Shown here piece by piece: positions 33,905 through 45,899 of a stretch of DNA of 64,000 nucleotides. Both the position numbers and the translations under genes were made by a program. Positions within the stretch are counted from its first letter, which is position 1. Each line of letters begins with the position of its first letter. Below the pieces are notes generated by a model. It was given only the letters and a program-made list of their open reading frames with translations. It searched no databases and was not told the DNA's origin. The DNA is from Cenococcum geophilum 1.58. Its lineage: Eukaryota > Ascomycota > Dothideomycetes > Gloniales > Gloniaceae. The stretch covers positions 248,001 through 312,000 of the forward strand of contig KV748180.1 in assembly GCA_001692895.1 (NCBI GenBank). Reading direction: 5' to 3'.

Positions 33905-34165
33905 GTGTGTAGGAAGAGCAAAATATATAGAATGTGTGAGGAGGGTATTATATACAGAATGCACGAGGAGGGCATTATATATTAATTGCGCATTAAGTGC
34001 AAAATGCGTAATTAGCTGCACTGTATTATTAAATACGGTAGTATGCTGTACTATATTGTTAAATACGGCAGTTAGCTGCACTGCGTTGTTAAATATAGTA
34101 GTATGCGGCAGTATACTATATCGCATTATTAAATACGGCAGTATGCTACACCTTAGTTAATACTA
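33905..34165. repeat. two tandem-repeat families
   Basis: Three units of about 27 bp (TGTGTGAGGAGGGTATTATA and relatives) fill about 33905-33985. Four units of about 27-38 bp built on TGCACTGCGTTGTTAAATAC and ACGGCAGTATGC follow at about 34010-34160. The short frames over them on both strands are repeat artefacts. Confidence 0.75.
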
Positions 34166-34189
34166 TACGCTACACGTTATAGTGCGCGG

Positions 34190-34252
34190 AATGCGTATTT
34201 GGCCGCTAAATGCTGCCAAATGCTGTAAAAATGCTAGTAAATTTTTTCTTAA
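34190..34252. repeat. terminus related to the TA-flanked inverted-repeat element
   Basis: GCCGCTAAATGCTGCCAAAT followed by AATGCTAGTAAATTTTTTCTTAA resembles the right end of the element at 25184-25636 (CTAAATGCTAG..ACTAGTAATTTTTTCCTAA). Only one end was found; the other may be lost among the repeats to its left. Confidence 0.45.
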
Positions 34253-34399
34253 CGAAGGTTCTGTTACACCTAGCTTTTATATATAATAAGAGTAAAAGCT
34301 AGAGTAATTAAAAATTAACGCTGTAAGTAAAAGCCTCTTATACCCTCCTATTTATAAAGCACGGAAAATATAGGGATAACTTTCTTACTATCCTACTAA

Positions 34400-35480
34400 G
34401 TAAATAGGGTAGGTCCGTTATATATATCTATTATAATTAGTAGTAACTAAGGCTAATCCTTTTTAATATCCGCGTGTCCCTTCTATATAACATCTTTAAC
34501 TATACTAGTAGTACCGTTTACTAAGCCTAGTTTAATTTAGATATTCTATATTAGTATTACTTTTACGCTAATATATAGGGCTAGATTCTCTATAGTATTG
34601 CACTAATTAAGAGTGACTTTCTATATACCTACACTAGTGTTAACTAACTTAATAGCCACTACTAGCTATAAAAGGTCGTAAAGCTAAGTAGTGTTATACT
34701 TACCTATAGTAGCGCGTATGCTATATAGCCGAATTATATTATTAAAGCCCGTAACCTTATTAGTAGATAAGCCCTACTTATACCTAGTTAAAAGAAGCTT
34801 TTAGGTTAATTTACTTATAGAATTACTATATAGCTTTATAAGGGTAGTCCTAAATATAAAGCTCTTAGCGTTATTACCGCCCTACCGTATAACTTAATTT
34901 AGAATAATAGTTTGGTTAATTGCCTTATAGGCTTCTTTTTTATAGCTAGTAAGCTCTAATAGCCTAGCGGGTAGATTACTATATAAGGCCGCCTAATTTA
35001 TAGGGGGAAGCTAATGGAAATCGCCTATTAGTAAGATGTTTAAGTGTTACGGAACACCCCCGTAATACCTTATACACATCTACCTATTTCTACCAACTTA
35101 GCAATTAGAGACTAACTGCGAAATAGCAATCTAATAGTAATTTAATGGCAATTTAACGGCAATCTACGGTATTCTGCTATATTCTACTAAGTTCTGCTAA
35201 GACTATAACCTAAACCCTATTCTGCCCTATATATATATTAACTAAGCAACTAAGTTAATAATATATGCCCATCCTTCCCGTTTTCTTACCTTCTTTCCTT
35301 ACGTAATATCTTAATCTCATTACACAGTTTATATATATAGCTTAATAATATCTACTTTGCTATATATTATCGTCGCTTATACTTACTCCGTAATACTATA
35401 TTACGTTAAACCTATACCACCTTACCCTACCTAATATACAGAACGACCTAGAAGCCCCTATATCTATAACTAATTTACGT
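34400..35480 (-). pseudogene. PIF1/Helitron-type helicase remnant
   Basis: On the minus strand just left of 35042 the frame reads NILLIGDFH*LPPIN, matching helicase motif GDFxQLPPV of PIF1-like and Helitron helicases. It continues in register through ALYSNLPARLLEL, a segment with GGNNAKS, and TTLIKLY. Removing the 284-bp solo LTR at 35043-35326 joins this to an upstream stretch reading GVSISDDNI. Walker A and most of the N-terminal part are absent, and the C-terminal part fades before 34260. Helitron membership is not demonstrated because no Rep domain or 3' hairpin is visible; a free PIF1-like gene is possible. Confidence 0.55.
35043..35326. repeat. solo LTR-like sequence, 284 bp, inside the helicase remnant
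   Basis: Begins (A)GTGTTACGGAACACCC and ends CATTACACA. GTTTA is found on both sides (35038-35042 and 35327-35331), a plausible 5-bp duplication, and excision rejoins the helicase reading frame. The first base should be T for a canonical end. It contains repeated AATCTAAT/AATTTAATGGCAAT words. No second LTR was found. Confidence 0.55.
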
Positions 35481-35499
35481 AATATATTTACTCTATTAA

Positions 35500-35894
35500 A
35501 AAAGAAAATGGAGATCTAACTGCCGGTTTTGGAGGGTTCTATCGCCGTTTTTGGAGGTCGCGTCGCCAAAACTCCCCGCCGCCCTAAGCCTCCTGCTTGC
35601 CAGTCTAACGTTAAACCTCTTACTTACTGCCCTATGCCCTTGCTTTTTAATAGGTAAACTATAATCTTCTATGCGCCTGGCGCTAAAGCTATATAACTCT
35701 ATAACTCCTACCTCTAATCCGTTTAATCCAGGCCCCGTTTCTCTTATTCTCTACCCCCCTATCTCCTTAACCCCATATTGCTCTTTAGATCCTTCCCGCC
35801 GTTATTACCCTTTAGGTCCCTCCCGCCGCCACTACCCTAAGTTCTCTTCTAGCTCCCTAAAATGCGGCGCGCTTAATTATTAGATTGCAGCTTA
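35500..35894. other. less-mutated stretch upstream of the DUF3435 gene
   Basis: GC content is higher than the flanks. A 70-codon plus frame (35671-35883, Pro/Ser/Tyr-rich) begins at an ATG and has no recognisable domain. By analogy with Starship captains, this could be the 5' edge and leader of the element, but no terminal motif could be verified. Confidence 0.35.
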
Positions 35895-38300
35895 TTGTCT
35901 AGCGTTACTGATAATAAGTATATAGACACAGATAGCGACGGTAATAGCTATGGGATAGAACCGACCGTCTTTAACAGTAATGCCGATAGTGATGCCGATA
36001 GTAACGCCAACTATAACGCCAATAGTGGCATTAACTGTGACGCTAATAGTATCGCTAAATCTAATGATGCTTGCGAAGCGCCTGCTCGAGCATAGCTTTA
36101 TAAGGATTAAGATTATCTACTAGAATACTATCTTAAATAGTTAAAAGAGTTTAAGGAATTTAATTTTACGACGTAGGACTACGCCGATGGCAGTATGAAT
36201 CTCCTTAACTGTATTAAAGATTAATAGTATTAGTAAGTAATAACCTGTTTTATGGCTTTCTCTTAGGCTTAACTTAGAGCTGACTATTTCTAGATACTAT
36301 ACCTATATAAGGAAAGACCCTAAGAAAACGTACTAAGTCCTCTCGCTTTAGCTGCTTTATAGCTTTTTTGACTAGCTCCTAAATTAGAAATGAGGGAAGG
36401 GGGGTAAGAAATAGTACGGGATAAAGCTTTCTAGCTCGCTTAGTGTATACTAGAAGTACTATCGCCTTATATATAAGAGAGCAACTAGTAGGAAAATTGC
36501 TAGTAAATTAACCCGCTAGATATATAAGGTAATTATATTCCTAGTTAACCCTTTAGCCTAGTAAAGTAAGGTAGAGCTAAAATATCTTTTCTAGGTACTT
36601 TAGAAACTGGCGAAGAAACATGGCTTAAGTAATAAGAAGTAAGAAAAGCCTGTTATAGACGTAGAGGATCTTGCCCTAGTTCTTAAAACCAACTTAGTTA
36701 TAATGAGAAAGAGATATATAGTTAGGCGACATTGGATATAAGTCTATTTCTTACTATAGCTAAGCTTTTACACTATAAGCCGACCTAAAGCTCTTCTTAA
36801 TCTATGCTATTAACATATAATAGTTACACTTATTTATAACCTAGAAGGTAGGCCTTATAAGATTATGCTTAAGTTTATATTCAAATTTACTAAGAAATAT
36901 CTTAGCATAAAAGAAGCGTATATTCTCTTTCTATCTTATTCCTCTTACCTTATGCTTATAGAGAACTAATAATACTTTCCCAATTCCTAAGATTATTTTC
37001 AACCCTTTACTTATTTTTAGCCCTTACGTCTTTTTCCTAGGCCTTCTCTTTACTAACTAAGCTTTTGCACCCCCTAATCTAACGTTTATAAAGCAGCTTA
37101 GTAAGCTATATATTAAGCCTAGGCGTAATAAGTTACCGCTGCCACTCTGTTTAGACCTAGATAATATCCCTATATTTCGGCGATTAATTAAAACCCCCTA
37201 CGGCTATAAGGTCTCACTTAACGAGCCTTTACTATACTTAACTCTTTTGCCCTAAATTAAGGACCTTAGCGTAATTATAGGATTTTGGTAGGTTATATGC
37301 CTATATAGTCTCCGTTACGGCGTAGGTAAGGCATTTAACGAAAATAGTGAGTTTTATTGTATAGAGCTAGTTCTACTAAAACCTTTCTAACGCCTATACT
37401 ACCTAGGTAATGTAAGTGACGCCCTCCGGAACCTAATAATGTAGTATGCTAACGCTCGAACATTCCTAAAGCACTACCTTCTGCGGCGTGTTAGCGTAGA
37501 TATATAGGCAATCGTTTAAGGCTTAAAGCCTTAAGAAAAGTTAATGAAAGCAGTATGCCGAATAAGCCGATTAATTGACTTATGGCGGCTATAGTACCTA
37601 ATAATAGAATAATCCTTATTGGTAAACGAGAACCCGCGTATTTATTTCTTAATTAAAGTTTAAAATAAGCTAAAGCTTAGCCTTAAGCGCAAAACTACAG
37701 GAAGTATAGAATACTAAAAGCTTAGCTAAGAAATTATAAATAAAAGGCAACGTTAGAGAAATGCGCTATTAGAAAATATTAAGAAGAATTAGGATAACGA
37801 ATAAGCTATAATTAATATTAAGCGGCAACTTTCCAGGGTTATATTTAGTGAGGATATTAAAGCAACCTTGAAATCTAGTAATAATAAATCAGTTGAACAC
37901 AAACGCCTTATTAAAGTGATTATAACGCTACCTAGTACGTCACTAGAAGATAAGATACGTAGACGTAATAATGCTATTAATACGGTCGTAGATTACTGTA
38001 ATATTAAGGAGGGTAGAGCGTACTAGCCGAGTTATCGCTAGAGATAGTTTAAAATAGATATCGCCCTTGGCTAAGTTAAGATTAAAGAAGATGCTAAGAT
38101 TTTAGAAGCGGCTAAAGCGCTAGAGAGGGTAAGGTTATTCTTATATAAGGAGAAAAGACTAAAAATATGCTTTATCTGCCTTGGGAATAAAAAGCTTGTA
38201 ATTAGTAAGTATATATATAAGTTCTATACTCTAGCTACTATTATAAAACATTTTTAAGGTAGTTATCTCTTTAAACTCCTATAGTAGGGTAAGATTAAAT
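35895..38300 (+). pseudogene. DUF3435 tyrosine recombinase (Starship captain family), RIP-inactivated
   Basis: The frame begins with a 60-residue Asp/Asn/Ala-rich stretch and continues, through stops, with DYADGSMNLLNCIKD. It later gives YSLRYGVGKAFNEN (37300-37346), then after an intron NVSDALRNLIM, YANARTFLKHY and RRVSVDI. Further on come ISRLIDL, RRNNAINTVVDYC (37960-37998) and a Cys-containing tail CFICLGN (about 38170). This order matches DUF3435 proteins as I remember them. The Arg box is LRYG, and the terminal Tyr of FLKHY would be the nucleophile; the preceding His reads Tyr. At least a dozen stops make it non-functional. In Starships this gene stands first and points into the cargo, which would here extend rightwards. 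Confidence 0.75.
37347..37406 (+). other. 60-nt intron preserved in the DUF3435 pseudogene
   Basis: Starts GTGAGT, has CTAAC 18 bases before the end, and ends ACCTAG. Removal joins FNEN to NVSDALRN through an AGT codon split after its first base. Without removal an unrelated 20-residue insertion with a stop interrupts a conserved part of the family. Confidence 0.6.
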
Positions 38301-38919
38301 ATAACGTTTATAAAGTAACCCTTAAGTATAAAATACATCTTTAAAACTATGCGCTTAGTATATATAGGACCTTTTCCTAGTTATTGCGCGCTTATCTTAT
38401 TATTCTTTACTACTTTTTATTTCACTTTAGTCTGTTATTATCCAATCCTATTATAGTATTTAATAGAATAGATATAATAACTGGGATTTTATAATTTGTT
38501 TAGGAGGGGTAATAGGTAAAATAAGGGATAAGGGCTCCTCTCTAGCCTTGTTATATAAGCCTTACGCGTTATAGAATAAACTAAAACCGATAATTATAGA
38601 CTAGAAAACGCTGCCTCTTTATATTATGGCTTAGCATTTTAACTAAGCCCTATAAAGCCTTAATCTAAGCCATATTAGGTTGGCTTGACTTTTCTATGTC
38701 CAATCTTTAATCCTCGCGTTTGCTCGCATCTTGCTTTTTTCCTTATACTTTTCTCCCTGGTTATTTCCTTATTATAAAACGCGCCCGACGTGTTCTTAAC
38801 CTCCCTATATTTATTTGCTATTATACTGTCCTTATATGCTAGCCTCTTTAACCTCCCCTTTCTGCCTACCTACCCGCCCTCCTGACGTAGCTTTTGGCGC
38901 GTTTGTTTATAATAGCGAA
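38301..38919. other. degenerate spacer between the DUF3435 and FunK1 pseudogenes
   Basis: AT-rich, RIP-like, without a readable motif. It would contain the 3' end of one gene and the promoter of the next. Confidence 0.4.
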
Positions 38920-41330
38920 TTTCTTTAAATTAGAGATAATTAAAACGAACCCTATTGGGGAAGGACTGAATAGCTTTCTTAATTTATTTAACTTAACTTA
39001 TTAGGATCTAGGTATCCCTAGCTCTCTAGACTTATTACGCCAGATAGGCAATAAAGGTAATTGTTAATTCATCCGTTATAGGTTCTCTCTAATATATATA
39101 GGGCTTAAAAATCTTACGGTTGACCTTATCCTGGTATTATAGAACCTTCTCACTACTTAACTACTCCCGTCTAGCGCTAGCCGCGGCACTCTTTATAGTA
39201 ACCTTCTTTAACTCCTCCCTTTAGTTAATTCTAACGACTTTAATATTAAACGGTTTACCCCTCTCCTAAAAACAGTTATTAATCGCGAATTAGATAAGGA
39301 CGTTTAAAGTAATACTATTACTACTATAACAGAGTCTATACCTCCCCCCTAACCGCTGCCACTCTATATTTAATAAACCCTATATTTATGTAATATAAGT
39401 AGCTTTACCAACTCGTCCGAATATAGGGAATACGTAGATTATGTTCTAAAGGAGGAGCTAGGCCCTTTTTATGTGGGGATTCCTAGCTTTTATAAAGCAT
39501 TCTTTAAGGGAGTAGAAGGTCTTAAAAAGGTAAGCGCTGCCGTTTTTAAGAAATGTAAGAAAGGGAACAATCTACTATATGCTAAGGGCGGCTGGCGTAA
39601 CTGGCCTAAAAGCGTAGAGCAAGATAATGTCCTAGAGTAGTTTAGTAGCCTAATTAAATTAATTTTAGGCTTTATAGAGAAGTATAGGTCCGCCCTAAAG
39701 ATATAATAAACGCTTGTCGTATATACTAAGCAGCCCTTATAAGGGTCTATAGTAAAGCGAAAACTAGATATTGGTTTTGTGGATAATCTAATAGCTAGCA
39801 AAAGCTCTTAATACTATTAGTCGTATATACTTATACTAGGAGAGCTAAAGAGTAATCTAAACTCCGATATACCCTTGTAGGCATGGTTTAATTTAGGGAA
39901 ATATATAAAAGAAGTCTTCGCCACTTAAGACACTTATTGCTTTATCTTAGGCTTTACCCTCTATAGATCTATTATGCGGCTATAGAAGTATAACTAGGTA
40001 GGAGGCATTGTATTATCATTATTTAATATTAATAAAGACGGACTACAATTTACCTTGGCGATGTTGGGATTTCTCTAAATAAATGAGGAGCAGCTTGGGT
40101 TTAACCCTACTATTCTAATATTAGACGGTAAATGATATATTAAGGTTATGCGTAATAATTAAACCGAGCGTCTTATCCTTAACGAATCTATAAAGCGGGC
40201 ATGCTGTATTGCTGGTTAAGTAACTACTTACTAGAAAGCATACTATAAGGGGGACACCTTTAAGATACCCCTTGTTATTAAAGACTTGTGGTAGTACCTA
40301 TAACGTAAGGAAGAAGGTAAACTGCTGCGTAAGGTAATGGAGAAAGAAGTAGTTAACGTGGCTAGGTACTATTATTATAAGATAGTTTATATAGGCGGTA
40401 AAGAAGATAATATTTATAATAATGTCTGTAAGGGGCTAGATATTATAAGAGCGATAAACTATAAGCTAGAAAACTTAATAATGCCTCTAAGACCGGCTGA
40501 AGTAAAAATTAGAAAAGGCTAAAGTTCTAGTAAAAAGAGGTCGTCTAGCTATACTAACGCCCTATTACCGCCTAGCAAATATATATATTTGGGCTCTCCG
40601 CCTAAAGGTGGAAGGCACCCTATAACCCTAAATTGAGTATATTAACGCGTTATTACTAGGGACTATAGAAAGCCTCTTTATAAGGTAAGCTCTTAGGCTA
40701 TAATGCTTACTATACTAAAGGGTAGTATTAAAGGATATAAGTCTTTATATACGCGGGCTGGTATTATTTAATATAACATTTTAATAGGTAACCTTATAAT
40801 GAACGAGGAAGACGACAATCCTTCTTAGCCGGCATTCTTAATTGACTTTAATCTTATAATTAAGGAGTAGTAAGAAGGGCCTTTAGGAGCGCGGGGCAAG
40901 ATTGGCATAAGAGCGTTTATAGCGATTAGAGTGCTCCTAGGCGAGATATACTTAGCTTAGCATAATCTTAAGTCGTTCTTTTAGGTGCTATTCTGGATAT
41001 ATATTTACTATAATAGACCTAATAAAAAAGGCAACGTTATTAATAGGTTTAATAAGTGGAATTCTATAGATACGGAAGAGCTAGCTAAGATAAAGAAAGG
41101 AGAAGTAGATAATAAAGGGGATTTTCTTAAGAGTGTAGATAATAACTTTTTACTATACTATTAGCTACTAATCCCTTAGGTTAATAGATTACGGAAGGTA
41201 GTATTTCTAAGCGGTAGAAGGCAAAAGGGAAAGGATAAAAAACTTCCTTTTTAAATAAAGGAGGTGCTTTAGGAAGTAAGGAAGGATCTAAAGGTGCTAG
41301 TAGAGTAGATAGAATAATATTTTATTATCT
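38920..41330 (+). pseudogene. FunK1-type fungal protein kinase, RIP-inactivated
   Basis: Readable blocks in order are EYVDYVLKEELGPFYVGIP (39430-39486), DNLIASKSS, ILGELKSNL (39830), GFTLYKSII, GIVLSLFNINKD, and EEQLGFNPTILILDG (40087-40131). They continue with NESIKRACCIAGQ, KIPLVIKDLW, EEEGKLLR and a 61-codon open stretch from 40337, then RVITRDY and GII*YNILIGNLIMNEEDDN (40758-40820). The last is LIDFNLIIKEQ. This is the order of the FunK1 kinase family, where a Gln-Tyr-Asp catalytic loop precedes the Asn; here Gln is TAA and Asp is Asn. Stops are spread throughout. FunK1 genes are expanded in many filamentous fungi and commonly sit in repeat-rich regions. It lies head-to-tail downstream of the DUF3435 gene. 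Confidence 0.75.
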
Positions 41331-43119
41331 TATGCTCTTCTATATATAAGTGAAGTTTTACAGAGATTTGGGCGGTAAAGGCTAGGTAGTAGCCTTGGTT
41401 GAAATGTATATAAAATAGTATAGGGCAAGTAAACTATTCCGTGGTTAATATATTATTCCTACTTATTTATACGCTACTAGATATGTAATTATACCTAAGT
41501 TTACTATAAGTGCACTAATCTCTAATATATGGTGAAAGCTTAGTGTATAAAATACTATAAGACCTAAAAAAGATACCTAATAAATGTAGCTAATAGATGG
41601 TTTCTTTTAGGTAATTGTAAAGAAATATGGTAAAGATACTAGCAAAAACTATAGTAAAAGCCCGGCTAGTTATTGAGATTACTATATAGTCTTACGCAGC
41701 TTAAATTTAAACGGGTTGAGTACGGCGTAATATTTAAAAACATTAGGCAGAAAATATAGGAGGGAGGCTCTTTAAAATGGCTTTTAGAATCTAGTTTCCT
41801 TATATAGGCATAGGCCTGCTCTAGGAATACTTAGTACCTTTTATAAGCTTTATTTTTCTATAAGTAGATAAAATGTGGCCCTATATAAATTAGGGATATA
41901 GTAATTTATTAAGCCCTTCTTAATAGAAATTATATTATGTCGGGACCACTAGTTATTAAAACCCTGGGTTAAAAGTAATATTTTTTTAAGTATTTGCCCC
42001 TAAGTAAATGAGAACTATAGATTTATAGGTGAACACCGCCGCTTTTAAAGGCCTATACGTTAACGTTGCCTATAAAAGTATAGTTCCTATCGCCGTTTTA
42101 TTTCTAGCTTTAACTACTATTTCTCTCCTATAGCTTTATGCCGTCTATACTACCTATACTACTAGTCCTTTTCTATTCCTTCTATAGTTCTAGATATCCT
42201 TTAATAGTAAAACTATATATAAACCACACCCCTTTATTTTAATTTAAATACTACTACTATAATATAAAAGATATTACTACGCCTTTAACTATAGCAAGCT
42301 TAAATATTCCTTCCTTATAGCGACGTGTAATGCTTAAAGGGCTTTACTAAAATCCTTTACGTTAGGTAAGATAGAGCCCTAACTAGCAATATAAATTAAC
42401 TTATACCTTTTAGCTCAGTATGCATTAGTAAGTTAGTTCTTTATAACTAATAGGATTAGGCAATTGTATTTTAGGCCACTATGGCTAATTAAGCCGCTAT
42501 TTAACAATCTATAAGGATTAACTTATAGGATCCTTATTACGGTAAGTAACTCCGGCGTTTAGCTTTACGCACTACCGTTATGCTAGCGCTTTCCCTACTT
42601 AAGATAGTTATACAGCGAAAAACCTAGGTTAGTAGCGTGATTTAACTTTTAGATTGGATAGCATTATCTTCTAATTGCTTTAGCGTCTTAAGTTATATAC
42701 CTATGTTGGTAAGTGGAGCTACCTAATATATTATAAGCTATAAGGATAAAGCCTAAGCAAAGTCTCCCTATGGGTATAGTAATTATATAATCTAGACCTT
42801 TTAATAGTAGCACCACTATATAGTATAGGGAGTGTTAGGGAGTAAGTATAGATAACCCGTTTTTACTATAGACTATAAGATAAAATAGCAAAGTTTAAGC
42901 AACCCCTTAAAGCCATCCTATGCCTAAGGCCGTTAGCTGAATCGCTATAATGGTACTATAAGGCGCCGAGATAAGAATTTTCTCTTAGGTTGCGGCAGAT
43001 CCTATATCTTATCGTATTAAGGTAAGCGGGGTTAATAGCTAGTATATTAAGGCTAGAATCTGAACTAGTTTATGAGCTAATAAGCTATAAGATAGCTAAG
43101 TTCCAGTGTAACAGAGTCT

Positions 43120-43420
43120 CTTTAATAGTAGAGTGAGTCCTTAAAGAATTCTAAGGTAGTAGGCTTAATTAGGCGATAACGATCAAGTGGGCGGTAGATG
43201 TATTAGTGATATAGTAATTATACCAGAGAGCTCCGCTTAATACTACTAGGCCTAACTATACGACAATAGAGTGGGCAGTAGGTATGTTAGTTGTATAGCG
43301 ATCTCTAAAGAGCCCCGCCCGCTATTATTAAGTTTAATTATGCGATAATAAAGTAGGTGGTAGGCGAGTCAATCCTATAGCGGTTATACTAGAGAGCTTC
43401 GCTTGCCACTATAAATATAG
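43120..43420 (-). repeat. tandem repeats of about 80 bp, three copies
   Basis: Each unit contains AGAGAGCTCCGCTTAATA or a variant (AGAGCCCCGCCCGCTATTAT, AGAGCTTCGCTTGCCACT), then GGCGATAA-type and GTGGGCGGTAG-type blocks, spaced about 82 bp. The reverse complement resembles the units at 63000-63460, so the two arrays face in opposite directions 20 kb apart. Confidence 0.65.
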
Positions 43421-45224
43421 CATCCTTTATTTATATATTGCCAACTTTTAGGTATATAGGCGACCTAATATACAGAGCTAGAAGTATCTGTGAGACTCTA
43501 GTTGCTATCTATCCGCTACCGGCGTATACCGTATAAATGTTAACTTAATGGTAGATTTATAAGCTAGAGCGCTAGGTCTAAGGGATACTTAAGCCGTATA
43601 ATAGACTATAGTATATAGGATCGAATTTGAACCTAGTATATGGCGCCTTTACCTCTATAATATTTTACTTAGATAATAAACATCACTACTAATATACTTA
43701 TCTCTAAAGTATAAGTATTAGTGGCTAGAGGCTGTATATAGCATCTAGTAAGTTTGTCCGCATTAGCGAGCCCTAAAAAGGCGATTCTGAATCATTACCT
43801 TAGACTATAAGATATAAAGCTTCTGCTTTCGCTAGTAGTTTTTAAGTATCACCCCCTTATAGTGTATATCTTTTATTTACTAGAATGCATTCTATACCAG
43901 AGTTTAGGACTATAAGCCCTAATTATATATTTAATGCTATAGATTAGGCCTAAGGACCCTAACCCCTATTTTAACCTATAAACTATATATTAACAACTTT
44001 ATAGAGGCCCTTATAAATATACGGAGCGAAAGTCTTAATTATCCCGCCTTTAATCCTAATAGTAAGACTGATAGTCTTAATTTACCAGAATGTAGTAGCC
44101 TAGGGATTATAGTTGGATCTAATAATAACAATCCTCCTAAAACGAAGCGAGAACTATAGTTAAAGAAGTTTACTAAGTTTAACCCTTTAATCTATCCTAA
44201 GGAGACGACTTTACAATACCTAATAAATACTAAGCTTTATTCATTACCTAACGCTCTATCTCCTCGCTTTTTAGTAGAGCCAATAATTATATAAGGATAT
44301 TTAACTTAGGCCGGAACTATTATTGTTAGGAATTAAATATATAACTAGTACCTCTTGCCTATAGAAAACTATCTAACCTTATTATACGGAAGCCCTCGAC
44401 CTATATTATCCCAAAAACCGATTTTCTATTTACGCGTATTATTGGGTTTCTATTTACCCGTATCTTCCTAATTATTGGGTTTACCCTAATGAATAAGATA
44501 AGCGTTTATAAAAAAGGATAATAATAAATTAATTCTATTAAGGAGCAATAACGTCTGGTAAAAGGATATTATAAAGGAATTTCCAGATTAAACCTAGGTA
44601 AGTTTATAGATCTACTATTACGCTTAGTTAACAGAGAAGGTAAAGAAGACTAAGGATGCTAAGGGGCCTAATATGTCTGATATTGAAGAGGTAATGTAGT
44701 AGTAACCGTTTATAGTTATACCCTAGTATCCGCGAAATAAAATATACCTTTTTTTAACCAATTAATGCTATATCTTAATAACTTGGCTCTATTTAGTCGC
44801 AGGCCTTTAGTAGAGTTATGTCTTTTAGCGCTATCTAATTCCTAGCTAAAGTATTTAACTAAAGTACTCTATAAACGATAGAATACTTTAGCGGTAACTC
44901 TACCCGCACTAGCATATTGTCCTCTTTTATATTACTGTATATTTAACCGTCTAATCCCTTATATACTATATTAACAGCGTTATAAATTAGTTGCTGGCTA
45001 ATAAAGCACCTCTTTTTAAGTATAGGTGTGCAGTACTAATATTCGCGGATGTGTTCTTTAAGTAGGTCTAGTATTAACGTCTCTAATATAGAGAGTTACT
45101 GACAATAAGACGTCGTAGGTAAGGTAGGGAAGTATACGGATCTTAGGGAAGTTATTTCTTATATAGAACTTTTAAAAGTTCCCAAGCTATATAGTAAAAA
45201 AAGGACTGGGGTATAGGCTATTAC

Positions 45225-45345
45225 AAAGGCTATTGGGCGACTTAAGGTATCTAGTATAAGCTAGGTAAGCGCCTAGGGTGAGCTAGATAAGCGCCTAGGG
45301 TAAGCGCTTAGGGTGAGCTAGGTAAGTATCTAGCGTAAATAAGTA
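45225..45345. repeat. short tandem repeat, about 22-bp unit
   Basis: GAGCTAGGTAAGCGCCTAGG and shortened variants, about five copies, relatively GC-rich. Confidence 0.75.
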
Positions 45346-45899
45346 AGCTGCTAGCTAAGTAAAAGGCGAGCTACGGCTTTATTTAGATTAAACCCGAGGT
45401 ATATTTCTATAAGTTGCACTTTTGGCTATTTAACGCATCTTTAATTAAGTTTATTGTTTTGCTTTAGAGATTATATTCCTACTAACTATACTTTATTCTA
45501 TTAAAGTACCTAATAACTAGTTAACCTATTTATCTATATTATTTAGTCTCTCCTTAATCTTAAGGACCTTCTTTATTACCACCTCTATCCCATAATTACA
45601 TCGCCTAGCTATTTACTTAAATGTTTTGTGATTAAAATTAAGAATTAATATATTATAATCTAAATCGCTAATGCTAGTTTTAATATCCTATAGTTGACAC
45701 GCGAAATTTTCTAGCTCCTTCTATTCTTTATTAATTGCCTTATAATAATCAAAATAGATATACCTACTTTGCTATTACTTAGCTCTAAGTTATTAAACCT
45801 GTTTTCTAAGGTCTTCTAAGGTCTTTGCTAATGTCTTTTATTGCTACGTAAATGCTTCTAGCCGCGCCTTATATATATATTGCCACTTTATAAGATAAT

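Larger units (their letters stand above)
41331..45899. other. degenerate AT-rich sequence, genes not recognisable
   Basis: Plus-strand reading through stops gives protein-like stretches around 42100-43080 (for example SFLIATCNAQRALLKSFTLG) and 44000-44700 (for example TLQYLINTKLYSLPNALSPR), with consistent residues between stops. Two ruined genes of unknown family are likely. I cannot name a domain. Two tandem-repeat blocks are listed separately. A short duplication of CGATTTTCTATTTAC / GGGTTTCTATTTACC lies near 44415-44470. Confidence 0.4.

Noticed and set aside
35331..35500. Starship 5' terminus with a TTAC-type target motif
   Set aside because: TTAC words occur but are common in this composition, and no matching motif at a 3' end could be identified, so no boundary is claimed.
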